Assembly: GCF_009828925.2 (NCBI RefSeq)
Contig: NZ_WUTY02000001.1
Coordinates: forward strand, 4,060,492 to 4,124,491
DNA length: 64,000 bases
Direction of reading: 5' to 3'
From: Methylicorpusculum oleiharenae
GTDB taxonomy: Bacteria; Pseudomonadota; Gammaproteobacteria; Methylococcales; Methylomonadaceae
Shown here: one piece after another, positions 46,230 through 54,395 of the stretch
Layout of the letters: every line of letters starts with the position of its first letter
Position numbering within the stretch: position 1 is the stretch's first letter
The notes under the pieces: generated by a model
What the model saw: only the letters and a program-made list of their open reading frames with translations
Told to the model about the DNA's origin: nothing
Database searches by the model: none
Made by a program: the position numbers and the translations under genes

Positions 46230-47045
46230 ATGACCAGCTATGCCATCGGAAGCGTGCACGGTGACTACCCCGCCTTGATTCAGCTCCTGCAAAAAATTGG
46301 TTACGAAGCGGATACCGATCGCTTGGGGTTTGCCGGCAATCTCGTCAATAGCGGCCCAGATTCGCTGGCCGTGCTCCGTTTTGTCAAGAATCTTGGCAAA
46401 AATGCCGTTACCGTATTAGGTAGCCAAGAACTGCATTTGCTCAGCGTCGCCGCGGGCATCGTGCCCAGTCGAACCGACGATACGTTTGACGACATACTGG
46501 CCGCTGAGGATAAGGACGAACTTTTGAAGTGGCTGCGCCAACGCACCTTGATCCACCACGATTCCAAACTGAATTTTACGATGGTGCATGCCGGGATACC
46601 GACCGAATGGACGTTCAGCCAAGCGTTGACCTTTGCTTACGAAGTAGAATCGGTGCTTGTCAGTGGGCAGTACATTGCATTTTTAGAAAACCGGCGCCAA
46701 GACCAAACTCGCTGGCACGCCAAACTGACCGGCTGGAAACGCACGAATTTCATAACCAATGCATACACAGCAATGGCTTACTGCACGGACCAAGGCAAAC
46801 TGGATTTTAGGGAGCAGGGCCCGATCTACCAACAAACTTCACCGTTAGTGCCTTGGTATCGGTTACCGAATCGCATCACCGCTCATCTGAATATCGTTTT
46901 CAGTGACGAAGTCAGTTTTGAAGATTCGGTCTTTCCAGGCATTTTCCCGTTGGCGTGTCAAACGGTACTGTCAGCCTTAAAATTAACGTCCGATCCGGAA
47001 GTTTTCAGCATCGAACGTAATAACGGCTTGCCAGAAGCGATTTGA
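46230..47045 (+). CDS. ApaH homologue with destroyed phosphatase motifs
   Basis: 271 residues that follow ApaH (symmetrical Ap4A hydrolase) from end to end, including LAVLRFVKNLG, AVTVLGS, LHLLSVAAGI, FTMVHAGIPTEW, RTNFITNAYTAM and VPWYRLP. The metal-binding motifs are altered: GDVHG is GSVHG (residues 7-11), GDLVxRG is GNLVNSG (36-42), GNHD is GSQE (64-67), and the late GHW is replaced by SDE. Only the histidines of GSVHG and VHAG remain. It should therefore not hydrolyse Ap4A, but might bind a nucleotide or a partner. It is third in the NifA/sigma-54 operon, 32 bases after the previous stop, with GAGGT before the ATG. Confidence 0.88.
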   Translation: MTSYAIGSVHGDYPALIQLLQKIGYEADTDRLGFAGNLVNSGPDSLAVLRFVKNLGKNAVTVLGSQELHLLSVAAGIVPSRTDDTFDDILAAEDKDELLKWLRQRTLIHHDSKLNFTMVHAGIPTEWTFSQALTFAYEVESVLVSGQYIAFLENRRQDQTRWHAKLTGWKRTNFITNAYTAMAYCTDQGKLDFREQGPIYQQTSPLVPWYRLPNRITAHLNIVFSDEVSFEDSVFPGIFPLACQTVLSALKLTSDPEVFSIERNNGLPEAI

Positions 47046-47137
47046 GTCGACCTTGACTGGGATAAAAGTGGCACCCAAAAAATGAACGTTTACGGGATAT
47101 GCAACCGGGATCGCAACTCAATATCCCAACGCTCAGA

Positions 47138-47737
47138 TCAGGCCTCCCAATTCAATGACTTTGCTACAACCGCTGGTTCAATCACCTTACGAAACGTCAA
47201 ATTAATCCGTGGGTAAAGAATCCCATGCTCTATCGGCACGCTATGCTGCCAATCGCGTTGAAAACCCGGGTACATGATCAGCAGACTACCGGCCGATAAC
47301 AACACGCTCTCGGTGTTCAGCGTTCGATTGTGCCGGCATGAAAAGGCTCGAGTGACGCCCAGACTCAAGGACGCGATACACGGCGACTCGCCGAGTTCCT
47401 GCTCGTTATCGGCATGCCAGCCGACGTGATCTTCGCCGTTCCGGTAACAGTTGACCAACACCGCATTGAAAGCCTGCTGTAATTTGGCTTCCACGTCGGC
47501 GCGCAGGCTCGATAGAACGGAGTTCCAAGGCCGAGTGACGAGCAAATTGTTACTGTAATTGTAGCGGATGCCGGCATCGGCATGCCAGGTCTGCAATCTC
47601 GGCAATACGAATCGGCGCCCCCCGTATTCGTATCGATTGTCCGGCCAGGCATGCTGTTTCAGAAAATAGTGCAATAATCGTGTGCATTCCCCTGCATCAT
47701 AGAAATCCTCGATCAGTTCCAATTCCGAACACTGCAT
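47138..47737 (-). CDS. alkB: AlkB-family DNA/RNA demethylase
   Basis: 199 residues of the Fe(II)/2-oxoglutarate dioxygenase AlkB. The iron ligands are H108 and D110 in GWHADNE and H165 in WQHSVP; R177 and R183 of PRINLTFR bind 2-oxoglutarate. The substrate lid QTWHADAGIRYNYS is also typical. It removes methyl groups from damaged bases oxidatively. The ATG at 47737 shares a base with the stop of the hemerythrin gene (TGATG), so it is last in that operon; a longer reading from 47809 is rejected. Confidence 0.9.
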   Translation of the reverse strand: MQCSELELIEDFYDAGECTRLLHYFLKQHAWPDNRYEYGGRRFVLPRLQTWHADAGIRYNYSNNLLVTRPWNSVLSSLRADVEAKLQQAFNAVLVNCYRNGEDHVGWHADNEQELGESPCIASLSLGVTRAFSCRHNRTLNTESVLLSAGSLLIMYPGFQRDWQHSVPIEHGILYPRINLTFRKVIEPAVVAKSLNWEA

Positions 47738-48132
47738 CAGGCTTTCGACCCTGTTTTGATATGGGCCGCGAGCGCACTGTCCATCGTCGTAACATGCAAT
47801 TGAAACCATTGCGGCAAACGGTCTTTAACAAACGCGCGGCCAAAAGCCACCATGCCTTTGTCGATCCGGCTTTGAAACTGCTTGAATTCTCCCACTACCC
47901 GCTGATGCTCACCCATGTGTTCTGCCCGGGCCGGAAAACCGTGTTCCTTCATCAATTGATTTTCCCTGTCAAAATGCTGCTCGGTATGCTCGAACAATGC
48001 CTTAAATAACAAAGGAAAATCCGCGTTACTCGCAACGTCCAGTTGGTTAAGCAACCCGACGAACGCCTGGTGGTCGGTGTCGATTGCAGGATGATTTACC
48101 GTCTTGACGCTAGCCAAATCAATTAATGCCAT
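47737..48132 (-). CDS. Bacteriohemerythrin
   Basis: 131 residues with the di-iron ligand pattern of hemerythrins: HPAIDTDH, then HFDRENQLM, the HMGEH pair and LPQWFQLHVTTMD. These hold an O2-binding diiron site in a four-helix bundle. Such proteins carry or buffer oxygen, and in methanotrophs they have been proposed to supply methane monooxygenase. Here it lies between a glutathione S-transferase and AlkB in one operon, next to nif-type genes. Confidence 0.92.
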   Translation of the reverse strand: MALIDLASVKTVNHPAIDTDHQAFVGLLNQLDVASNADFPLLFKALFEHTEQHFDRENQLMKEHGFPARAEHMGEHQRVVGEFKQFQSRIDKGMVAFGRAFVKDRLPQWFQLHVTTMDSALAAHIKTGSKA

Positions 48133-48171
48133 GTTAGTTTCACCTAAACAATACCCATCGTTTCCTGGATT

Positions 48172-48798
48172 CTATTCCAGCCGATAGCCTTCTTCTATCA
48201 TCACCCGCCTGACGATTGGCCGGGAACACATCAAGCGGTAATGAGCCAGGCAGTTTTCAGGCAACGTGATGCCTGACCTGTCTGCCCAAAATTCGATATA
48301 AAACAAGGCCGCGTCAGCGATACCAAAGCGTCCCATGGCGTAACCTTTGGCCGACAATTGACCGTTCAGAATCTCGAACCCACGGTGGATGATGTCCAAA
48401 CCCTGTGCTTTGACCGCTTCATGATCGGCCGGATTCAGCGTAAATTTGTCGGTCGTAAAGATTCGGGCAAAGCCCTGTCCGTGCACCGTCCCGGTAGCGT
48501 ATGCGATCAACTCGATGGCTTTCGCTTCGTCGTCGATATCTTCCGGCAACAAACCGGCCTTTGGATAACGTCTTGCCAGCCACCAAGCAATCGCAGAGAA
48601 CTCCGTCAAGGCACTTCCGTCGTCTTTTTGCAGAACCGGAATGGTGGCCTTCGGATTAATCGCCAAATAGTCTGTCTTGTGTTGATCCCCCGCCAGCAGA
48701 TTGACAATGTGGGCCTCGAATACCAGCTCGAGCTCTTCGAGCAAAATATGGATACCTGTCGAGCAAGAGCCGGGCGTCATGTAAAGTTTCATCGGCAT
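48172..48798 (-). CDS. Glutathione S-transferase family protein
   Basis: 208 residues with a thioredoxin-like N-terminal domain (MKLYMTPGSCSTGIHILLEE, with the cis-Pro segment KATIPVLQ and SALTEFSAIAWWL binding glutathione) and an all-helical C-terminal domain (GFARIF, GRFGIADAALFYIE). A GST gene is found in several nitrogen-fixation clusters. Its end is 39 bases before the hemerythrin start and its own start overlaps the unknown gene upstream by 10 bases. Confidence 0.88.
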   Translation of the reverse strand: MPMKLYMTPGSCSTGIHILLEELELVFEAHIVNLLAGDQHKTDYLAINPKATIPVLQKDDGSALTEFSAIAWWLARRYPKAGLLPEDIDDEAKAIELIAYATGTVHGQGFARIFTTDKFTLNPADHEAVKAQGLDIIHRGFEILNGQLSAKGYAMGRFGIADAALFYIEFWADRSGITLPENCLAHYRLMCSRPIVRRVMIEEGYRLE

Positions 48799-49250
48799 TC
48801 TAAAAAGAATTCGTTAGCACTAAGTGCGAAATCGCGCCATTGTTCGGCGACTTCGCGTTTGACTGCATCGATATAGTCGTCGCTAGGTTTATGCTCGTCC
48901 GGGAAGTTGGATAGTGCACAGGAAGTACGGTGCATGTCGACAACGAACAACAAAAATTCGTCTACAAAACCATCGAAAACGGGAATCAGGCGCCGGGTCA
49001 ATGATGACATGCCACGATCGACATCGACTGCTCCGCCGCTAAATGGCAAGCTTTGCAAGTAGGCCAAGGCATCCCGATACGTTTCGGCAAGCACGTCCAC
49101 CACATTGTTCTGAAAACACCCGTTCCACTGCTGCCTCGACAAATTCCCAGCCAAACGTTGTTGATAAGTTGTTTTCATACCGGATTTACGCTGATTCAAA
49201 TAATCCCGGAACTGCACCATGCTGACGTCGTTACGCTGGTCTAGCGACAT
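48789..49250 (-). CDS. Hypothetical protein heading the GST-hemerythrin-AlkB operon
   Basis: 153 residues starting at the ATG at 49250 with GAGG nine bases upstream. Helical, with CFQNNVVDVLAETYRDALAY, a long VFDGFVDEFLLFVVDMHRT segment and two C-terminal cysteine-containing parts (HRTSCALS, FFLECR). No family recognised. It overlaps the GST gene by 10 bases, so the four genes 49250 to 47138 form one transcript. No sigma-54 promoter is evident upstream. Confidence 0.7.
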   Translation of the reverse strand: MSLDQRNDVSMVQFRDYLNQRKSGMKTTYQQRLAGNLSRQQWNGCFQNNVVDVLAETYRDALAYLQSLPFSGGAVDVDRGMSSLTRRLIPVFDGFVDEFLLFVVDMHRTSCALSNFPDEHKPSDDYIDAVKREVAEQWRDFALSANEFFLECR

Positions 49251-49559
49251 GCTGGGAACCTCGCTGTAAACAAAAACAAAATACATTCAATATCGGGGCC
49301 AATGCGGGATAAATCGAATACATACCCAAACCGTCGACTCGAAAAGAGTTGAAGCAGTAAGGAATTTGGTCGATACAGACCCCCTTTGTGATTGGAGAGA
49401 ATCTTGTTCTCAGAGGAGCGATACTACGAAATGGAAGTAAAAATAGCGCTGAATTGTCTCGATCACGACAATTTCCGATCGACAAAACAGCCCTTGGTTT
49501 TTTAAAGCGATAGCTCGTTCTGAGTTTGTCGATGAACGAAGGATAATCCGATGAACAAG

Positions 49560-49853
49560 TCAAATAGCGGTGAGGACTAGGCGCCGGAGTTGGTCTCCTC
49601 TTTCGAATACCCTGTTAAGCTTTCGGCGCCTGCCGATCTTACGCCGGAAAACTCGACGCTCAATAACCAGCAAGTTGTCAGTCGGCATGACGAGATCGGC
49701 TTGCCTTGGTAAACCGGCTCCGTCTGCACCATTCACGAAGTCTTCGAAATCTTTGATACAACTCAACGGATGTGGTTGTTTCAACCAATCATCGAAGTGA
49801 GCCCTGTTATCACTGGTGTAATCGCGATCTTGATTTTGAAAGGAGTCATTCAT
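49560..49853 (-). CDS. Doubtful short frame
   Basis: 97 codons (MNDSFQNQDRDYTSDNRAHF ... RRLVLTAI) without a clear ribosome-binding site. It has a basic tail, and the reading runs into a dispersed repeat when extended upstream. May be real or chance. The stretch 49251-49559 has no gene. Confidence 0.25.
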   Translation of the reverse strand: MNDSFQNQDRDYTSDNRAHFDDWLKQPHPLSCIKDFEDFVNGADGAGLPRQADLVMPTDNLLVIERRVFRRKIGRRRKLNRVFERGDQLRRLVLTAI

Positions 49854-49890
49854 GCCAGGAAATGAATCGGCCGAAAAATATGTAAGGCAG

Positions 49891-50010
49891 TCGGCCATCA
49901 CCCGACCGTCGGGGTTTCTATTTAATTTCAATAGTTAAGGCATCCTTTGACTCAGTTGACTGTCCGGTATTCGGCAAGCAAATTGCCATTATCACTGAGT
50001 CACTACAGCC
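49891..50010 (+). repeat. Dispersed ~120-bp repeat, copy 1
   Basis: Begins TCGGCCATCACCCGACCGTC and ends ACTGAGTCACTACAGCC. It shares most bases with 63460-63579 and, inverted, with 62204-62322. Each has the invariant core CAGTTGACTGTCCG. No coding capacity; MITE-like or an untranslated gene-end repeat. Confidence 0.7.
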
Positions 50011-50171
50011 ACTTTGCGAAATTCAATTTTTTAAGGTATGGCGGCTACAAACCTGAAAGCTGTCGTTCAATGTCGTAAATCACTAGCAGTAAAAAAATGC
50101 AGAGTAAAATACGAGTGGCGCAGCTTTTGGCTGGAGACGCTTATGCATTTTATCTTTAAGTGTAATTCTTT

Positions 50172-50393
50172 CTAAGAAATCCAGTCGATTTTACACGAAA
50201 CGATACTATTTATTGTTTCAAATGAAATGACTATTTTGCCTTCTTCTTCCAGTAACAGAAGTTTCTCCACTGCTTGCTCGCGCCCCATTTCAAGTGCCTT
50301 TGGGTATTCTTTAACTACGCTATTAAAGCTTCTAATTAATTGATTTCGTTTTAAAGTATGAACAGAATCTGGTTCTCTGCTGATATTTTTCAT
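50172..50393 (-). CDS. Small hypothetical protein
   Basis: 73 residues, charged and helical (RNQLIRSFNSVVKEYPKALE, then QAVEKLLLLEEEGKIVI). AAGGGTGATCC precedes the ATG, resembling the leader of the gene at 39851-40222. It may be a fragment of a larger protein. Confidence 0.4.
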   Translation of the reverse strand: MKNISREPDSVHTLKRNQLIRSFNSVVKEYPKALEMGREQAVEKLLLLEEEGKIVISFETINSIVSCKIDWIS

Positions 50394-50780
50394 TTAATGG
50401 ATCACCCTTATCTTCATAAGCATTTCAATTTATTAGAGCATGTTAGTTGAATCCCCGGAAAGTTTCAGTATGTCATCGGCGAAAAGCGATTATGGCAAAT
50501 TCACTACCATTGAATCAGAAGTTGCGACCACTCACAAGGGTCGGTTGAACTCAGTGAAGACTGGCTGTTTTCAGGAATCGGAATTCAATGACAGCTTTCC
50601 GGCGATTAATCTGAAGAGAACTCGGTCTCCAGGCGACCCATTTTTGCCACTCGGACTTCTCCAAACCGGGCAATCAGCCAATCCCATTTTCTGCGAACTC
50701 GAGGGCTACAAAGCCGCCGTTGGCGACCTCAACCAGACGGCCATAACCGGCCGGTCAGAGTCACTATCCAAAATTCAATA
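50394..50780. other. Gene-free stretch ending in a truncated dispersed repeat
   Basis: No supported gene. Bases 50738-50780 match the left part of the dispersed ~120-bp repeat (CGGCCATAACCGGCCGGTCA and on to TCCAAAATTCAATAA) and stop exactly where the 140-bp duplicated block begins. Confidence 0.5.
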
Positions 50781-50920
50781 ACTAACGAGGCTTCGCCTCA
50801 GACCAACGAGTCATGGTGGCGCTAAATTAAAGTTGGGTGGACCCCGTTGGCGCGTCGAGTATGGTAAATTTACCATGCTCGGTATTAGATCGCTGAGCGA
50901 TCGGACCTATAAGGTCAAAT
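50781..50920 (+). repeat. 140-bp perfect duplicated block, copy 1
   Basis: Identical over 140 bases to 57938-58077, starting ACTAACGAGGCTTCGCCTC and ending GGACCTATAAGGTCAAAT. It contains the near-palindrome ATGGTAAATTTACCAT within GAG...CTC and the short inverted pair AGATCGC/GCGATC. Here it directly precedes the broken gene at 50948. Confidence 0.95.
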
Positions 50921-50947
50921 AATAAAAAGCCAACGGAGTCCGCGGTT

Positions 50948-52542
50948 ATGGTATCTCAAAACGTTGCTGAAATAATCAAAAATCATGTTGTCCTGGAAGT
51001 GGAATGCATTAACCGGATGTATTTGAATGGTTACGTACCAGAGCTTCAGACAGAAGGCGGTTTCGTTCATTTCGTGCGCAAACACTTGGGATTCCCCATT
51101 GCATCGACGGCGGTCATCTCGCCGTTGTCCCAGGCGGTTATTCATGCGATAGAGGTGTTTGCCAAAGACCAGCATGTTGATTTGATCACCTTCGATAAAA
51201 ACCAGCGCAAGGATGACGTCACCCAAGACTATCTGGCTCGCGCCTCTTTTGCCGAAGGGGTGTTGTATATTGGCAAGGCTCAGGAAAAAGCCGCTGTTTT
51301 CCGGACGATTCATAAACGTAATGCCGAAACCGGCAAGTCCTATCCCTGGATCAGCCGCGGCACGGCCTTGCCGAACCATTACTACTTCTATCTGCTGGAT
51401 GAAGACTTCGGCCCTCTGTTCATCAAATTCTGTTCTTACTTTCCTTATGCCATCAAGGTCTGCATCAACGGTCATGAATGGGTCAAGCGCCAATTAGCCA
51501 AAGAAGGCATTGCCTTCGAAGCCTTGGATAATGGTGTGCTGTCCTGCTAGAACCCCGCGCGCTTACAAGAACTGTGCAATTCGCTCGATAGCGAAAAAAT
51601 CGACGCGGTGTTTCGCAAATGGCTCGCCCGCTTACCTCATCCCTACCGACCCGAAGCGCGTGCGGCCGGTTATCGCTATGAGTTGTCCATACTCCAGGCC
51701 GAGTTTTCACTGACGCAGGTACTTGACTTTCCCCGCACAGGGCGGAAATTCTTTGAACAAGTGATTCGTGAGAACCTGGATATTGGTCGGCCCGATCAGG
51801 TGCAATTGATCTTTAACCGGCGCGTGACCAAACGCACACCGGGTTGTTTTCGCACCCGCGTACTGACCGAAGGGGTTGTGCCATCCCTGTACGCACAATA
51901 CAAACACACCAAGATCAAACAGTACCATAAAGAAGGCCGGGCGCTACGCACCGAAACCACCATTAATAACACCTACGATTTGCCATCGGCCGCAAGCTGT
52001 GCAATCTGCCCGCCTTGCGGGAGATCGGCTTTTCAGCCAACCGTCGTTTACTCAACGTCCAAACTCTCAGCCATGACTGTTCGATCGGCAAAGCACAATT
52101 CCACTCGGTGATTCAACCGATCGTCAACGAAAAACAACTGGCCAGCGCCCTTCATTTTGGCGATCCTCGCGTACTGGCTTTAATGTCTGCCTTGTGCTTG
52201 TTTGAATTATTACCTGAAGGCTTCCGGAATGCAGACCTGCGGAACAAAGTGGCGGAGCTGGTTAATCACGATCCCAGCACATACTCACAAGGTAGGATGA
52301 CCTATGATCTCAGACGACTGCGGCTACATGGATTGATCGAACGCCAGCCCCATTCGAATCGGTATCGTGTGACTCAAGACGGCATACGGATCATCCTATT
52401 TTTTACCCGAGCCGAGGCCCGGTTTTTCAGCACCGTGCTTGCCATCGAACAACCCTTGACGTCCGGGCAAGCTCCTCGTGTTCTTGTTCAAGCCAGTCAA
52501 GCAGTCGACAGGCTTATTCAGGAGGCTAAATTGACCGCATGA
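50948..52542 (+). pseudogene. Broken member of a large uncharacterised family (about 530 residues)
   Basis: Three consecutive pieces read MVSQNVAEIIKNHVVLEVEC ... EALDNGVLSC, then a TAG at 51548, then FRKWLARLPHPYRPEARAAG ... YHKEGRALRTETTINNTYDL, a frameshift near 51990, and finally CNLPALREIGFSANRRLL ... RMTYDLRRLRLHGLIERQP with a winged-helix look. From memory this is a widespread bacterial family of unknown function, often near mobile DNA. One stop and one frameshift make this copy non-functional as a single protein. Confidence 0.75.
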
Positions 52543-52611
52543 AAACTTGACTCATTTTTAAAGATCTTTATGACTTAAAGAGCTCTATCAATTACAATGA
52601 AAATCTAAAAA

Positions 52612-53020
52612 TTGAGCAGGTGCTGGGTAGAAACGTTAAAAACGTTTCTACCCCCATACTGTGGATTTATCGCGCTGTGTGCAACTAGGAAGAATTTTGT
52701 TCCCGACAAAATTTACATGACCACCGTTCCGTCGAGCATGTTGCAGCCAGCTTGCATAAATGGATTCAGGCGCCATAAAAAACCAATGACCCAACCCAAA
52801 TACGCTGAATTGTTAAAAAATACGCAAAAGCTTTGGCAGACGGTTTGGGGATTGATACCTTCGCCTGAAACGGAAGGCCGGTTGTTGGTGGCCTTAGACG
52901 ACTGCATCAATCCCAAGATAGGAAAAACATCTTCGGTTGCGAAACGATCTTTGATCATGCCGCCAAAGCCAAAAATACTTTCTATCCAGAGCCACAAGTA
53001 TTCAGGATTACTTAACAATA
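52612..53020 (+). pseudogene. DDE transposase fragment
   Basis: The frame reads KPMTQPKYAELLKNTQKLWQ and LLVALDDCINPKIGK, and after a small shift FGCETIFDHAAKAK. This is the first catalytic-aspartate region of an IS701/IS4-like transposase. The remainder is absent. Confidence 0.6.
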
Positions 53021-54384
53021 TTCACCGAATCACATCCAAAAAAAGTAAACGTGTTGCCATTATCTGTAAATTTTCCTTTGATACAGGTTTTGGTATCTCC
53101 CGAAACCAAACCAGTACCTTGAACCGGAAAGTGGAAAACAGCATCAAGATCTTTATCCTTTGTTTTTTCGTCTAACTCATAGGAGTCTTCAATATGCATC
53201 TTGCCGTGGGCTTCTATTGCGCCATTATCAAAACTTGCCAGACTTTCTATCCCGTAATGAACCGTAAGCGGCAGGATGGCTTGGGCATTAAACGCTATTG
53301 GGTTTCCGTATTCACCTTGCTCCGTGGTTAATACAGCAACCGGAATTACGCCATTTTGTTTCGTGTTTATTGAGTTAGGAAAGCTTTTCGGTTTATTGTT
53401 GATGGTCACCGGCACCGCACAATCGACCTCCAATATAAATGCTTTGGTATTGTTTGACTCGATATTGGTGGATTCGTGAGGCTCGATTACCGCCGCCGAA
53501 AGAGGCTCTATCGAGCTCGTAAACGTTGCCTTATGCAATCCCGGTTCCAAGCAGGTAATAGTGTAAGTTTGATTATTCATTCTTGGTGATCCGACTAAAA
53601 GGCCAACCTCTTGTTGGTCCGATACACCCGAAGGTGAAATACTTATTCCTTGTGAAATACCGGCTACTTGTTGATTAAAATGGGCATCTATCCCTTTTTC
53701 CTCTTCAGGGGGAGCCGGTTTTGTTTCCGGCCCATTATTATCGATGATACTTTGAATTATTAAGTCAATGGGTTTTCCCAACAAAACGAATGGCGGTTGA
53801 TCGACAGCCGCTACCGATAACATTTCCAGGTCGGAATCAAAGCATTCCGGATCTTCAAGTTTATCGACACAAAACGTATGGATGACCGGCTTTAAGTCGA
53901 CAACGATATCAGAATTGCTGAAGGTATCGGCAATTGCCGCATGACTAGCATCGGGATCGAACGAAAAATTGATTGAGCCTTGTGCATTGCTTTGTAATTC
54001 TTCGCTATCCGTACCATCCGAATTATAAACCCGCACCCTTAATAGACTGGGCAACGTGAAATTTTTTGAGTTGGCATTATAGACATTGAAAACATCGACT
54101 TCCACATCACCCGGGCTATCCGGATAGCCACCAGCGGGCTTAAGACTGACAAAGCCCGAATCATAAAAAACGGGCGCAGCACTATCAAAAGTCAAATTAA
54201 GAACGAAAGCTTTTGCAGGATTAGCAGGGTAAAACTCAATTACCGGTATCGGGCTTAAGTTAGGCTGATGTGTCGCATAAGCATTGATGGTACTGAAAAC
54301 AAACAACTCGATTAAAAGCACCATGCGTAAAATAATTTTGGTTCGAGAAAAAACCGAGGATTGGGTATTAAGTATTATGTTCAT
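53008..54384 (-). CDS. Secreted protein, partner of the M64-like protease
   Basis: 458 residues. A signal peptide ends in NAYA near residue 37, followed by predicted beta-rich domains. An acidic linker (KPAPPEEEKGIDAHF) lies near the middle, and the C-terminal part has VLTTEQGEYGNPIAFNAQAI and HGKMHIEDSYELDEKTKDKD, similar to repeats seen in secreted bacterial proteins with choice-of-anchor or Ig-like modules. Two cysteine pairs could form disulphides. AAGGAG precedes the ATG at 54384, 11 bases after the protease stop. No catalytic motif seen. Confidence 0.75.
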   Translation of the reverse strand: MNIILNTQSSVFSRTKIILRMVLLIELFVFSTINAYATHQPNLSPIPVIEFYPANPAKAFVLNLTFDSAAPVFYDSGFVSLKPAGGYPDSPGDVEVDVFNVYNANSKNFTLPSLLRVRVYNSDGTDSEELQSNAQGSINFSFDPDASHAAIADTFSNSDIVVDLKPVIHTFCVDKLEDPECFDSDLEMLSVAAVDQPPFVLLGKPIDLIIQSIIDNNGPETKPAPPEEEKGIDAHFNQQVAGISQGISISPSGVSDQQEVGLLVGSPRMNNQTYTITCLEPGLHKATFTSSIEPLSAAVIEPHESTNIESNNTKAFILEVDCAVPVTINNKPKSFPNSINTKQNGVIPVAVLTTEQGEYGNPIAFNAQAILPLTVHYGIESLASFDNGAIEAHGKMHIEDSYELDEKTKDKDLDAVFHFPVQGTGLVSGDTKTCIKGKFTDNGNTFTFFGCDSVNIVK

Positions 54385-54395
54385 TTTTTCTCTCC

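Noticed and set aside
49231-49563. 110-codon minus-strand frame
   Set aside because: No start signal, poor composition, and it overlaps the beginning of the real gene at 48789-49250.
50915-51493. 192-codon minus-strand frame
   Set aside because: It is the shadow of the large orphan family on the plus strand, whose sequence is clearly conserved.
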